DNA from: Candidatus Sphingomonas phytovorans
GTDB lineage: Bacteria; Pseudomonadota; Alphaproteobacteria; Sphingomonadales; Sphingomonadaceae
Reading direction: 5' to 3'
Length of the DNA stretch: 64,000 nt
Assembly (NCBI GenBank): GCA_029202385.1
Contig: CP119314.1
Span: 2,296,501 to 2,360,500, forward strand
Shown: one piece after another, positions 43,089-51,707 of the stretch
How positions within the stretch are numbered: the stretch's first letter is position 1
Layout of the letters: every line of letters starts with the position of its first letter
Translations under genes and position numbers: made by a program
Notes under the pieces: model-generated
Databases searched by the model: none
Seen by the model: only the letters and a program-made list of their open reading frames with translations
Told to the model about the DNA's origin: nothing

Positions 43089-43372
43089 TGCTGCGCGGGT
43101 GCGCCGAAGGCCGATGAAGCACATGACAAATGGCGCAGCTTGAGCGGTCTTTACGTTCCGTTCGATGCATTGCCCAACTGGCAGGACGATCTGCCGGCCG
43201 CACGTGCGCTCAATGATATGGGCGTTCCAATGGCCCGATCGGGGTTGAGCGCCTTCGCCGCGCTCACTCGTGGCATCTTGCTCATCAGGAGATGTGTTCA
43301 AAAAGCATCCTCACTCTTCAAACGCGTAATTTTTCTAGCTAAGCTCCCAGCGACAGGGGGTACAAGCGAACG
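43089..43372. other. Spacer between two island operons
   Basis: 284 bases without a supported gene; composition drops from GC-rich to mixed (e.g. GCGTAATTTTTCTAGCTAAGC around 43325). It probably contains the promoter of the HerA operon. Confidence 0.4.
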
Positions 43373-45532
43373 ATGTCTGGTTCTAAGATTCGGGGATTGA
43401 GCGACGAATTCGATAGCTTTCAAGAGAGCACGACTAAGTCTGCTAGTCTACGTCTTACTCGGATGCTTCGGCAAAGCGATCTCGTTGGCGATCTCTTGAA
43501 GATCGATTATGATTCTTGCGAAATCCTTGTCCATGATTTCAGTCGGCAACAAGTAGGAGGATTGCCCTTGGGCAGTTTCCTCATCGCGACCCGACTCCAG
43601 CCCGGGCAAGAATGCGATCCGGTAGATGAAGATTCCGCATTGATCTTGTTGCGCGTGACTGGACAGTCACGCCTGCCAAATGCCGCGGAAACCGATGTAA
43701 ACCGCTTCCTCGCCGGACAGCGCGTGGCGACACTTGAGGATGTCTGGGACGCAGAGGGCCGAACGGACCAGTTCACGCTACACCAACTCCGCTATTCCGG
43801 TGTCCGCTGCCGTGTCCTTGGGACATTCAGGGTAGCCGAAGCCAAGGCAGGACAATGGAGCCTGATTTTCGGAGCCGATATTTCGAACTTCTACTCCGGC
43901 CGCGGAATGAAGGTCTACAAACCCGTCGGAGATGCGCTGTCGACAATCGTGAATTTTGCGAAGGCGGGAACGGACGACCAGCATCCGCTCGCGGGCGGGC
44001 GGGTGGCGGTTGGACGCGTACGCTACGCCTCGTCCGAACGCCGGATCGACCCGAAAGGTGAAGCTGTCCCAGTCAATCTCGACCCTACAGATCTCGTCGC
44101 GCGCCGAACCGCCCTGTTCGGCATGTCCCGCACCGGCAAGTCAAACACCACCAAGGTGATTGCGAGCAGTGTGTTTCGCCTCAGAGAGCGCGAAAGCGGC
44201 AAAGGTCGGATCGGCCAACTCATATTCGACGTGAACGGCGAATATGCGAACGAAAATATGCAGGATGGCGATGCCGAGAATCCATCCTGCCTGAAGAATG
44301 TGGGCGCGCACACTCAGAATGCCAAATCCGATGACGTCGCGACCTATGGCCTGACTACCCACCCCGCCGACCCCAATCGGATTGTCGCCAAAATCAACTT
44401 TTACGGCGGCGAGCCATCGTCGTGGCACAAGTCGGATCAGGTAAGAAATAGCCTGGAGCAACTGCTCGTCGGCAAGAGAATGGCCGACGAGATCCTTGTC
44501 GGTGACACGGCCAAATATGTTCAGAATTTCCGCAATACCCCGCTCGAAGTACCCGAAGTTCTCGACGGGAGCGCTGCGACACGTTTTAGGCGTGCCATTG
44601 TCGTGTATCGATCCGTGCTGAGTGCCGCCGGCTTTGCCTCGAAGGAAACCGGCCCTTACATCAAGGGCCTTTTTAGCAAAGAAATATTGAAGGCGATGTC
44701 AAACTCGACATCGAGTCATGCGACCGACTATGCCGCCGCCGCTAAGACCTTTGGCGAGGAACGGCCGAACTGGGCGAGTTTCGTCGATGCCTGCCAAGCG
44801 CTAAGGCGATTTATCACCGACGCGCAAAACTCGGGATTTGCATCATTCACAAATGAATATCGTAAAGGCGACGATGAAAGAAACTGGGACGATGAGACGC
44901 TCAACGGCATTTTGAGCATCTATCAATATCCCAATGGCCCCCGCGCGCTGCGAGCGCTGCTCCCGCAGCACGACCCAAAGAGCACCGACGATTATGCGGT
45001 AAGCATTGTCGATGATCTCATTGCCGGTAAACTGGTTATTTTCGACCAGTCGACCGGGGATCCCGATATGAATCGGGCCGCTGCGGAACGTGTCATGAGA
45101 TCGCTGTTCAATCGACAAAAGGCCGCATTCATCGCTCCCGAATCAGATGGGCGCGGGGGCTTCGCTCTGCCTCCAGACGTCATCGTGTACGCCGAGGAGG
45201 CCCATAATCTCCTGCCTGCGGGGTCGGCCGCCGACGTGACGAATATCTGGTCCCGCGTAGCTAAGGAGGGTTCGAAATATCGCGTCGGCATCGTCTATGC
45301 CACACAGGAGCCTTCTTCGATTCAGTCGAACATCATGAAGAATACGGACAACTGGTTTGTCGCGCATCTCAACAATTCGGACGAGATGCGAGAACTGCGA
45401 AAATACTATGATTTCGACGATTTCGCACAGTCTATATTGCAAGTGCCCGATCCGGGCTTTATTCGGATGCGTACGCTCAGCAACCCCTATATCGTCCCGA
45501 TCCAAGTACAACGCTTCAAGGTCGACATCTGA
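43373..45532 (+). CDS. HerA-like hexameric ATPase/translocase (719 aa)
   Basis: FtsK/HerA superfamily P-loop motor (DUF87-type). N-terminal HAS-barrel-like region (about 1-200), Walker A GMSRTGKS at residues 250-257, LIFDVNGEYANEN (a conserved HerA strand), Walker B DVIVYAEEAHNLLP at 602-609 with the adjacent catalytic Glu. YRVGIVYATQEPSSIQSNIMKNTDNWFVAHLNN carries sensor Gln and Arg-type positions. The C-terminus PGFIRMRTLSNPYIVPIQVQRF matches HerA. It overlaps the nuclease gene by one base (TGATG). In HerA-NurA pairs the motor feeds DNA to the nuclease for resection or defence. Lower GC than flanking core genes, consistent with transfer. Confidence 0.92.
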   Translation: MSGSKIRGLSDEFDSFQESTTKSASLRLTRMLRQSDLVGDLLKIDYDSCEILVHDFSRQQVGGLPLGSFLIATRLQPGQECDPVDEDSALILLRVTGQSRLPNAAETDVNRFLAGQRVATLEDVWDAEGRTDQFTLHQLRYSGVRCRVLGTFRVAEAKAGQWSLIFGADISNFYSGRGMKVYKPVGDALSTIVNFAKAGTDDQHPLAGGRVAVGRVRYASSERRIDPKGEAVPVNLDPTDLVARRTALFGMSRTGKSNTTKVIASSVFRLRERESGKGRIGQLIFDVNGEYANENMQDGDAENPSCLKNVGAHTQNAKSDDVATYGLTTHPADPNRIVAKINFYGGEPSSWHKSDQVRNSLEQLLVGKRMADEILVGDTAKYVQNFRNTPLEVPEVLDGSAATRFRRAIVVYRSVLSAAGFASKETGPYIKGLFSKEILKAMSNSTSSHATDYAAAAKTFGEERPNWASFVDACQALRRFITDAQNSGFASFTNEYRKGDDERNWDDETLNGILSIYQYPNGPRALRALLPQHDPKSTDDYAVSIVDDLIAGKLVIFDQSTGDPDMNRAAAERVMRSLFNRQKAAFIAPESDGRGGFALPPDVIVYAEEAHNLLPAGSAADVTNIWSRVAKEGSKYRVGIVYATQEPSSIQSNIMKNTDNWFVAHLNNSDEMRELRKYYDFDDFAQSILQVPDPGFIRMRTLSNPYIVPIQVQRFKVDI

Positions 45533-46857
45533 TGCCCTTCGAAAACGAAGTGGCGACAGGTGAAAGCCTGTTGGCGCTTGAAAAAAGTTTGGCCCTGAAG
45601 GAGTTTGAAGGTTCGGTCGCGGTGCGGCCGTCTAATGCCGAGCGCGATCCCGCGCCGCTGGTAGAAGTTGCGCGCAGCGACTGGCTTCCCTCCCGCGTCA
45701 TCGCTATCGATGGATCGAGCATCACCCATAAGGTTCGCAACGGTTTCCCCGGTGCCGAATGCAGTCTCATCATGCTGTCGGTCGTATTTATTGACATTTC
45801 AAAACTCGCGGCGATTGGGAATGGGCAAATACCGTCTCCTCGAATTTTCAACGAGATGGACAGTGCGCATACTCTCGATGCGGTTTTACCTGGTTCCAAC
45901 GTTGTCCGACAGTATGTCGAGGAAACTTCCAGGACCTTCTTCAGGGCCTCCGTCTACGAAGCACTTCACGGGAAACTCGACAAAAGCCACGAAACATTGC
46001 TCGAGACGATGCGCGCGATCGTCACGTCGCGCACGTCCAATATCGGATGCCCGATCGAGGGTTGCGAACATCGGTATAGCGAGAACCAAGGGGTTTACAC
46101 TTGCGCTTGCGACAAGAGAGAAACGCTTTTCGAAACTGATGCGCTCAGGTTTCATGAGCGTTTCAATGAACTTGGTTCAAATGGTGAGGTGCATGGCGAG
46201 GTTCGCCACGTCCTCGAAGTGCTTGCGCTGGTCAATGTTCTGCGGTTCTTTGAAGACCCGAAACGAATTCATTTCCTAAAGGATTGCGCCTTCGTGCTCG
46301 ATGGCCCGCTGGCAGTATTTGGCCAGCCTGCCTGGCTCGCGCCTTGGATACGTGCCGAAATCATCCGGATCAGCGCTGCCGTCCGCAAGGCTACGGGCGG
46401 GGACCTTCTCGTGATCGGCCTTGAGAAGACCGGACAGTATGTAACGCACTTCGCGGATCTCGACTGGACAGACAAGGCCGGCCCTCGTTCAAAGTTCGCG
46501 GCTGGCTCGGTTCTCATTCCCGATGCGCAATACGTAAATCGCAACATCGTGTTCCGCCCGGAAGACGCAAAGCCGAGCGGGGCAGACACCTATTTTGGCC
46601 GCAAGGTCTTCTACAAGACGCGAAACGAAGCTCACGCAGTTCTGAACATGGCGATGGTCAATGTCGAGGGGACGGACTTCTATGACTGCAGCGGTGTCGC
46701 ATTCCCTCGTCTTGGCGACGCCCTCAATGTCCTCGACCACCTGTCGACCTACCTCTACCAAGATGGTTTCATGCCGCTTGTGCGCGCGCACGCGCATGCG
46801 GCGATCCCGCTGAAGCGGGGCACAGACATCATCATGGGCCTTTTCGGGGAGGCTTGA
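45532..46857 (+). CDS. NurA-domain nuclease with a zinc-finger insertion (441 aa)
   Basis: Putative DNase acting with the HerA-like motor. NurA signature VIAIDGSSITHKV with the catalytic Asp60, the middle Asp257 in CAFVLDGPLAVFG, LLVIGLEKTGQYVTHF, and HAVLNMAMVNVEG / GDALNVLDHLSTYLYQDGFMPLVRAHAHAAIPLKRG at the end. An insertion at about 170-195 (IGCPIEGCEHRYSENQGVYTCAC) has Cys173, Cys178, Cys191 and Cys193, a likely zinc knuckle that the classic archaeal NurA lacks. Translationally coupled to both neighbours: TGATG after herA, and its stop is followed immediately by the methyltransferase ATG. Confidence 0.88.
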   Translation: MPFENEVATGESLLALEKSLALKEFEGSVAVRPSNAERDPAPLVEVARSDWLPSRVIAIDGSSITHKVRNGFPGAECSLIMLSVVFIDISKLAAIGNGQIPSPRIFNEMDSAHTLDAVLPGSNVVRQYVEETSRTFFRASVYEALHGKLDKSHETLLETMRAIVTSRTSNIGCPIEGCEHRYSENQGVYTCACDKRETLFETDALRFHERFNELGSNGEVHGEVRHVLEVLALVNVLRFFEDPKRIHFLKDCAFVLDGPLAVFGQPAWLAPWIRAEIIRISAAVRKATGGDLLVIGLEKTGQYVTHFADLDWTDKAGPRSKFAAGSVLIPDAQYVNRNIVFRPEDAKPSGADTYFGRKVFYKTRNEAHAVLNMAMVNVEGTDFYDCSGVAFPRLGDALNVLDHLSTYLYQDGFMPLVRAHAHAAIPLKRGTDIIMGLFGEA

Positions 46858-47994
46858 ATGGACGCCCATCCCGATTGGATCCCGGTCAAACAACGCGCGA
46901 AGGAGGGCCCCACGTCGCGTTGGGCGAGCCTCGGACCTTATTATGCGATGTTCCCCGTCGTGTTCGCGCGAAGTGTGATCGACCAATATACTCATATCGG
47001 CGACGGTGTTCTCGATCCTTTCGCAGGCCGGGGCACAAGCTTATTCTGCGCGCGCGAAAAGGGGAGGCGAGCGCTCGGCATTGAAATCAGCCCGCTCGGC
47101 TGGATTTATGGAAGAACAAAGCTATTCCCAGCATCGGAGGCTAGTGTTCTGAGAAGGATCGAACAGCTATCGGTTATTGCCCCGGCATTCGAGGAGGCAG
47201 CTGAACGGCTGCCAGAGTTTTTCCAATACTGCTTCGCTCCTCGCGTACTAGCGTTTTTGCTCGCTGCCCGCTCGGACCTGCGCTGGAAAACCCACCGCAT
47301 CGATCGCACGACCATCGCATTTCTGCTGACCTATCTTCACGGCAAGATCGACGGTGGTCGCCCCTGTGCTTTGTCGAACCAGATGCGGCAAACAAAGGCC
47401 ATGGCTCCGGAATATTCGGTAAACTGGTGGAGGGAGCATGATCTCACCGTCCCCCCGGACATCGACCCCGTCGACTTTCTGAGCTCCCGTGTCGGATGGC
47501 GATACAGGCACGGCGCGCCCGACTGGGACGAGCATTGTCTTCGCCTCGGAGATTGCCGACAGATTTTGCAGCGTAGGAAGCCAGCCGACGCGGGGCAATA
47601 CAGGCTCTTGCTAACGTCTCCACCGTACCGCGGCGTTACATCCTATTATTACGATCAATGGTTGCGATATTGGCTGCTTGGGGAAACCGAGCGGCCCATT
47701 CTGGATGGCCAGAAATGGAAATCCAAATATGACGATGCGACAGCTTATACTCGCCTGCTACATCAATGTTTCTCGTCAAGCCGGCGATTGCTCACACCTG
47801 ATGCCACGATTTATGTGCGGACGGATGCGCGTCCGGCAACGCTCGACGTGACGACGAGGGTTCTAGAGAACCTCTTCCCCGAGAAGGATCATCGCTTGGT
47901 TGCCGCTCCCTACAGCCGGGCGACGCAAACGTCACTCTTCGGCGACCGAAGCACCAAGCCCGGCGAAATGGATATCATCCTTACGCCGAGATGA
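46858..47994 (+). CDS. DNA methyltransferase (N6-adenine/N4-cytosine type, 378 aa)
   Basis: SAM-dependent amino-methyltransferase. Motif I/X region VLDPFAGRGTSLFCAREKGRRALGIEISP lies N-terminal (Asp53-Gly59), and the catalytic motif IV LLTSPPYRGV (TSPPY at 253-257) lies C-terminal, an order like the gamma/alpha class. Between them is a 170-residue segment that may hold target recognition (WWREHDLTVPP). The ATG directly follows the nuclease stop codon. Probably marks self DNA so that the HerA/NurA pair acts only on unmodified DNA; that functional link is inference from the operon. Confidence 0.9.
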   Translation: MDAHPDWIPVKQRAKEGPTSRWASLGPYYAMFPVVFARSVIDQYTHIGDGVLDPFAGRGTSLFCAREKGRRALGIEISPLGWIYGRTKLFPASEASVLRRIEQLSVIAPAFEEAAERLPEFFQYCFAPRVLAFLLAARSDLRWKTHRIDRTTIAFLLTYLHGKIDGGRPCALSNQMRQTKAMAPEYSVNWWREHDLTVPPDIDPVDFLSSRVGWRYRHGAPDWDEHCLRLGDCRQILQRRKPADAGQYRLLLTSPPYRGVTSYYYDQWLRYWLLGETERPILDGQKWKSKYDDATAYTRLLHQCFSSSRRLLTPDATIYVRTDARPATLDVTTRVLENLFPEKDHRLVAAPYSRATQTSLFGDRSTKPGEMDIILTPR

Positions 47995-48038
47995 GGACGA
48001 GATGATTGGTCATCGCTCCGAGCGATCGAGCCATAGCG

Positions 48039-49025
48039 TCAACCGGCCAGAAGTCGCCGTTTGAAATTTGCGATAAATGCAGCAGCCATGACCGAATAAG
48101 GCGCCTTCGGTGATGCCATTGCCGTCATCTCTGCAATCACACGATCCTGAAGCTGGATCAGATTCCGTGTCGCTTCGAGGACTTCCTCATGCACAGTCAG
48201 GTGCGGGCGAGAGAGGGTTTGAACAGCCTCTCCGATGTTTATGACTATATATTCTAGGAAGCGAAGCCGCTGAAGAAGTTGCGCGCGCTCCTGTAAGAGA
48301 TGGAGCCGATTAAGGCCGTAGACCTGGATAGATACGGCGCCGCGAACGCTCAGCCCTGCGTCAACCGCATGAGCTATGATTTCCCCCACATCGCCGCCGA
48401 CCACCGGAAGAGCAGGAACCGCATCATCGGCAGCGCGAGGCAAAACAAGCCCGGCGGAAGGACCATCACCTAGCCAGTAATGCAGATGCGCGCTTGGATC
48501 GTCACGGGTCGGATCGAGAAGCAGCGGATCTTCGAGGTCCACATCGGCCTCTTCACCCGCTGCCCGGTCACCACTCACCGGAAAGCAATCCTTTTTCCCG
48601 GTCAGCATCGTCTTGTGAAGAACGGAAAGATCGCTCGTCAGCTCAGGCGTCTTCTGCTTCCGCCGCCGGTTGCAGTCGATGCAGCTCGGCAGGAGATTCT
48701 GCCAATCCATTGCCAACCACCAATATCCTGGATGGTCGGGGGCATCTTCCACGGCTCCTTTCGGCCGATAATGTTCGACGTCCACGGGCGCCTGCGCCGC
48801 ATAATAGGTTTCGCAATATGCGCATTTCCCGTGAAAGAGATCTTCGAGCCGGCGCTTGACCTCTCCCGATTTATAGGCACGAAATCCGAATGCACTCCGC
48901 GTTTCGCCGGCGGGGAGTGGCGCCCGCATATGGTTGCGAACCCGCTCCAGCTCCGTGAGCTTGTCTTGGCCCCGCTTACTCAGCCCCGAAGGTGGCGCCT
49001 TGTTACCGCGCAATACGGCACGCAT
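48039..49025 (-). CDS. ptuB: HNH endonuclease, Septu PtuB-like (328 aa)
   Basis: Putative effector nuclease. Zinc-bound HNH fold: GKCAYCETYYAAQAPVDVEHYRPKG (Cys68, Cys71, Glu84-His85), YWWLAMDWQNLLPSCIDCNRRRKQ (Asn110, Cys115, Cys118, Asn119). The C-terminal half is helical (HAVDAGLSVRGAVSIQVYGLNRLHLLQERAQLLQRL). It matches the retron/Septu-type HNH family by these blocks. Its ATG overlaps the stop of the ATPase gene (TGATG). In Septu the ATPase PtuA controls PtuB. Oriented toward the methyltransferase gene with only 44 bases between the stops. Confidence 0.85.
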   Translation of the reverse strand: MRAVLRGNKAPPSGLSKRGQDKLTELERVRNHMRAPLPAGETRSAFGFRAYKSGEVKRRLEDLFHGKCAYCETYYAAQAPVDVEHYRPKGAVEDAPDHPGYWWLAMDWQNLLPSCIDCNRRRKQKTPELTSDLSVLHKTMLTGKKDCFPVSGDRAAGEEADVDLEDPLLLDPTRDDPSAHLHYWLGDGPSAGLVLPRAADDAVPALPVVGGDVGEIIAHAVDAGLSVRGAVSIQVYGLNRLHLLQERAQLLQRLRFLEYIVINIGEAVQTLSRPHLTVHEEVLEATRNLIQLQDRVIAEMTAMASPKAPYSVMAAAFIANFKRRLLAG

Positions 49026-51301
49026 CAGATGCTCTCCAGCGCGCTGACAATCCGCTGCCTCGCTGCCGCCTCCAGGCTCTTCATCCGCGCCGCGGTCGTT
49101 CCGCGTCTCAAGCGTAGAAACTCCTCGACTGCCGACAAAACGAGGCGCTGAGCCTGCGAGGTACCAAGCGGTAAGGCCTCGCCGATCTGCTGCTCGAGAT
49201 CCTCAAGCGCCGCCAATTCGTCCGCGCGTAACCGGACGCCACTTTCCCGGCGCGCGAGAAGGACGGAAATATCTGCAATATTGCGTTCGATTTGCGGAGA
49301 GTCGGTCGAAAACATCTCGAAGAGATCCGATGTCAGGAGCTGCTCGACGGTTAGGTTTTCAACGTCGGGCAGGTCCGTGCGAACCTCTACGGCCATCAAC
49401 CCGTCCGGCCCGCCACCATTGGCGCCTCGCCTGAATACGGCGACTTCGCCGTCGTGCATCCCGCGGATGCACAAGGGATCGTGACTTGTCGCGACAATGA
49501 CCGCTCGCGGGAGCACCTGCCGGAGGGCCGTCATGATCTGCATCTTCCACCGAGGATGGAGGTGGGCCTCGATCTCGTCGATGAGAATCACCGGTCTTGC
49601 CTCGTCGAGCGGCTGGAGATTGGCGTCGCTCGTGCCCATCAGGCCTTCCAGAATGTCGCAAACCATCGCTAGGATCGAGCGATATCCAGAGGATGCGACC
49701 GCGAGCGGGGTCTTGAGGAGCCTCGTCGTATTCCCGTCATCGATACGTGTGACGAGCAGGCAGCGCGCGTTGGCTCGATCCTGCTCGATCACCTCGAATT
49801 CGCCTTCGATCGAGAAGATATCGCGAAGCGCTCTCGCTACCATCGCAAAACGGGTCTCGTTGAGGCCAAGTAGCCACTTTTCAGGATTGGGAAGGAGGAA
49901 CCGCGGCTGAAAAAGCGAACCGACGTGGCCGAAACGCACCGACCGCCGGCTGGTAACGTCATATTGCCTGAAGGCACCATAAGCGAAAACCAGAGGCAAA
50001 TTCGAAACCACTTGATCGAACGTGTAGTCGGTCCGGATTGTCATAGTGACATGCCCGCCATCGTCGAAGCCAAGAGAAACGATGGTTTGGGACGGCGCCG
50101 TGACGTCTGGATCGACGCCGAGCATCGAGGGGTCGAGGATGAAGGCACTGGGCGCCTTGTCAAGATTGGTACGAGTGCGCTCGCTGCAGAGCGCGAGCGC
50201 AACGGCTTCAAGCAGCGAGCTCTTGCCCGCCGCATTCTCTCCTAAAATGAGGAGCGCAGCAGCTTCGGCTTTCCGGTCCAGTTGGGGGTTGGCAGCAATG
50301 GGCTCCGGAACAACTATCTCGACGCCCGAGATCGCCTTGAAATTTTCGACTTCGATCGTGGTAAGCCTGCTGGCCGGTCCCCGGCGCGCCGTCCGGGAGA
50401 CGGGTGCCTTGCGCGGCTCGGCTAGCAGAATGCCCTCGGCCGCTTCGCGAAGTGCCTTTTGGCCCAAGTCGGTGCCCCAGATCGCCCGAAATTGTTCCAC
50501 AAATTTAGCTTTGTTGGGCTGGAATGGCCGTCCAAGCCTGCGTCCTGCTTCCTTTCCTAGACGGCGCAGTAACAGATACCAGCTCCCGCCGAACTCCATC
50601 GTATCGAAGTCGAACATCGACAGAGAGACGCCGCGCGCGAGCTCCGAGAAGAAAAGGTCGAGATACTGATCATAGGCTTGTGCGCGGGCTCGGACGAGCG
50701 GATCGCGATCCAGACCGAAAACTTCGATTGTCGCGACCGCGGCCTCCGAAATCGGCTGAAGCCGGCCGTCGAGGCTGACGCTGAAATGCTGTGTGTAGTC
50801 CCTGACCCGACAAGGATCGATGAGCAAGGGACGATCCCGGTGTGCAGACCGCCACAGGCCATAGCCTTCTTTTACAAACGCCTCCAGCTCCGCCATGCCG
50901 GGAAGCGCCCCGCGTTGGCCATTTTTGACCGGAAAATTCCGGTAGGTGCGTGCAGAGCATGGACCGCAAATTGAATAGAAATTGCCCCAGTCTGTCCTTA
51001 GCCAGATGTAGTAGAGGTGAGCCAGTTTCCCTGCTTGCGGCGTCGCTTCTTCCTTTGGCCGGAAGAGATGGACGTTGAGCGGAACGCGCGCCTCGCAAAA
51101 CGCGCATTTCGAATTAAAGAGCTCGTGAAGGGCCGAAAGCACACTGCTATCGGGCTCGAACCTGCTGGCCTGCGTCGAACTTTGTGCTCGGCGCTCCGGG
51201 TCCTGCTTCATGAACTCGAGAAGCGCATCGCGCTCCTCCTTTGCGCTTGTTCCCTGAAACGCGGGTGGAGGGGGGACGCGGTGCCGGTCGATATATTGCA
51301 T
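49025..51301 (-). CDS. ptuA: Septu PtuA-like ATPase with N-terminal degenerate HNH (PtuB-like) domain (758 aa)
   Basis: Residues 1 to about 290 mirror the partner nuclease along its length. KCAFCEARVPLNVHLFRPKEE, YIWLRTDWGNFYSICGPCSA and RPLLIDPCRVRDY align with CAYCE, EHYRPKG, DWQN, CIDCN and PLLLDPTRDD there. The zinc Cys (66, 69, 112, 115) are kept, but the catalytic His aligns with Leu79 and the final Asn with Ser116. Residues 314-758 form an OLD/PtuA-type ABC ATPase: LTTIEVENFKAI, Walker A GENAAGKS (355-362), signature-like ASSGYRS (537-543), Walker B ILIDEIEAHLHP (573-584), H-loop VATSHDP. The C-terminal coiled region is LEDLEQQIGE. First gene of the pair. Confidence 0.88.
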   Translation of the reverse strand: MQYIDRHRVPPPPAFQGTSAKEERDALLEFMKQDPERRAQSSTQASRFEPDSSVLSALHELFNSKCAFCEARVPLNVHLFRPKEEATPQAGKLAHLYYIWLRTDWGNFYSICGPCSARTYRNFPVKNGQRGALPGMAELEAFVKEGYGLWRSAHRDRPLLIDPCRVRDYTQHFSVSLDGRLQPISEAAVATIEVFGLDRDPLVRARAQAYDQYLDLFFSELARGVSLSMFDFDTMEFGGSWYLLLRRLGKEAGRRLGRPFQPNKAKFVEQFRAIWGTDLGQKALREAAEGILLAEPRKAPVSRTARRGPASRLTTIEVENFKAISGVEIVVPEPIAANPQLDRKAEAAALLILGENAAGKSSLLEAVALALCSERTRTNLDKAPSAFILDPSMLGVDPDVTAPSQTIVSLGFDDGGHVTMTIRTDYTFDQVVSNLPLVFAYGAFRQYDVTSRRSVRFGHVGSLFQPRFLLPNPEKWLLGLNETRFAMVARALRDIFSIEGEFEVIEQDRANARCLLVTRIDDGNTTRLLKTPLAVASSGYRSILAMVCDILEGLMGTSDANLQPLDEARPVILIDEIEAHLHPRWKMQIMTALRQVLPRAVIVATSHDPLCIRGMHDGEVAVFRRGANGGGPDGLMAVEVRTDLPDVENLTVEQLLTSDLFEMFSTDSPQIERNIADISVLLARRESGVRLRADELAALEDLEQQIGEALPLGTSQAQRLVLSAVEEFLRLRRGTTAARMKSLEAAARQRIVSALESI

Positions 51302-51389
51302 GTCGCGCGATATTCCTTCGGATGCGGTAAGCTATGTCTTATCGATCGGGTTGCAGGATTGAGTGCTAGCATCAAGCGGGGAGATGCGC

Positions 51390-51638
51390 ATGAAGAGGCA
51401 GGTCGCAATTCTTGAAGCCACGCCGTCGAAGCGGATGTTCTTGTCGATCATTGCTGATTATGACCTCAGCCGGTCGATCTGCGAACTGGTCGACAACGGG
51501 TTCGATGTCTGGACGCGATCGGGAAGGGCTTCCCCGATTACGATCGACGTGCTGCTCGACGAAGAGCGAAAGCTCATCGTGGTCGAGGACAAGCCCCCTC
51601 CTCCGCGCGACCAGCCGGGTATTTCGAACCGATCTTGA
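51390..51638 (+). pseudogene. N-terminal fragment of a GHKL (Bergerat-fold) ATPase
   Basis: MKRQVAILEATPSKRMFLSI is followed by DLSRSICELVDNGFDVW, the N-box of GHKL ATPases, then SPITIDVLLDEERKLIVVED. There the next motif (DNGxGM in intact proteins) is replaced by KPPPPRDQPG and a stop. Only about 80 of several hundred expected residues remain. GGGGAG lies 6 bases ahead of the ATG, so the start is intact and the 3' part has been lost. It is divergent from the Septu-like ATPase gene (88 bp between starts) and marks the right end of the accessory block. Confidence 0.7.
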
Positions 51639-51707
51639 TCAAGGTTGTGACGGCTAGAGTGAAGCCTGTTACGGTGCCGGATCATATCATCGGACGGAAA
51701 CCTAGCC

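Noticed and set aside
43140..43400. 86-codon plus-strand frame in the spacer before the HerA gene
   Set aside because: No recognisable sequence, overlaps the HerA start, no ribosome-binding site.
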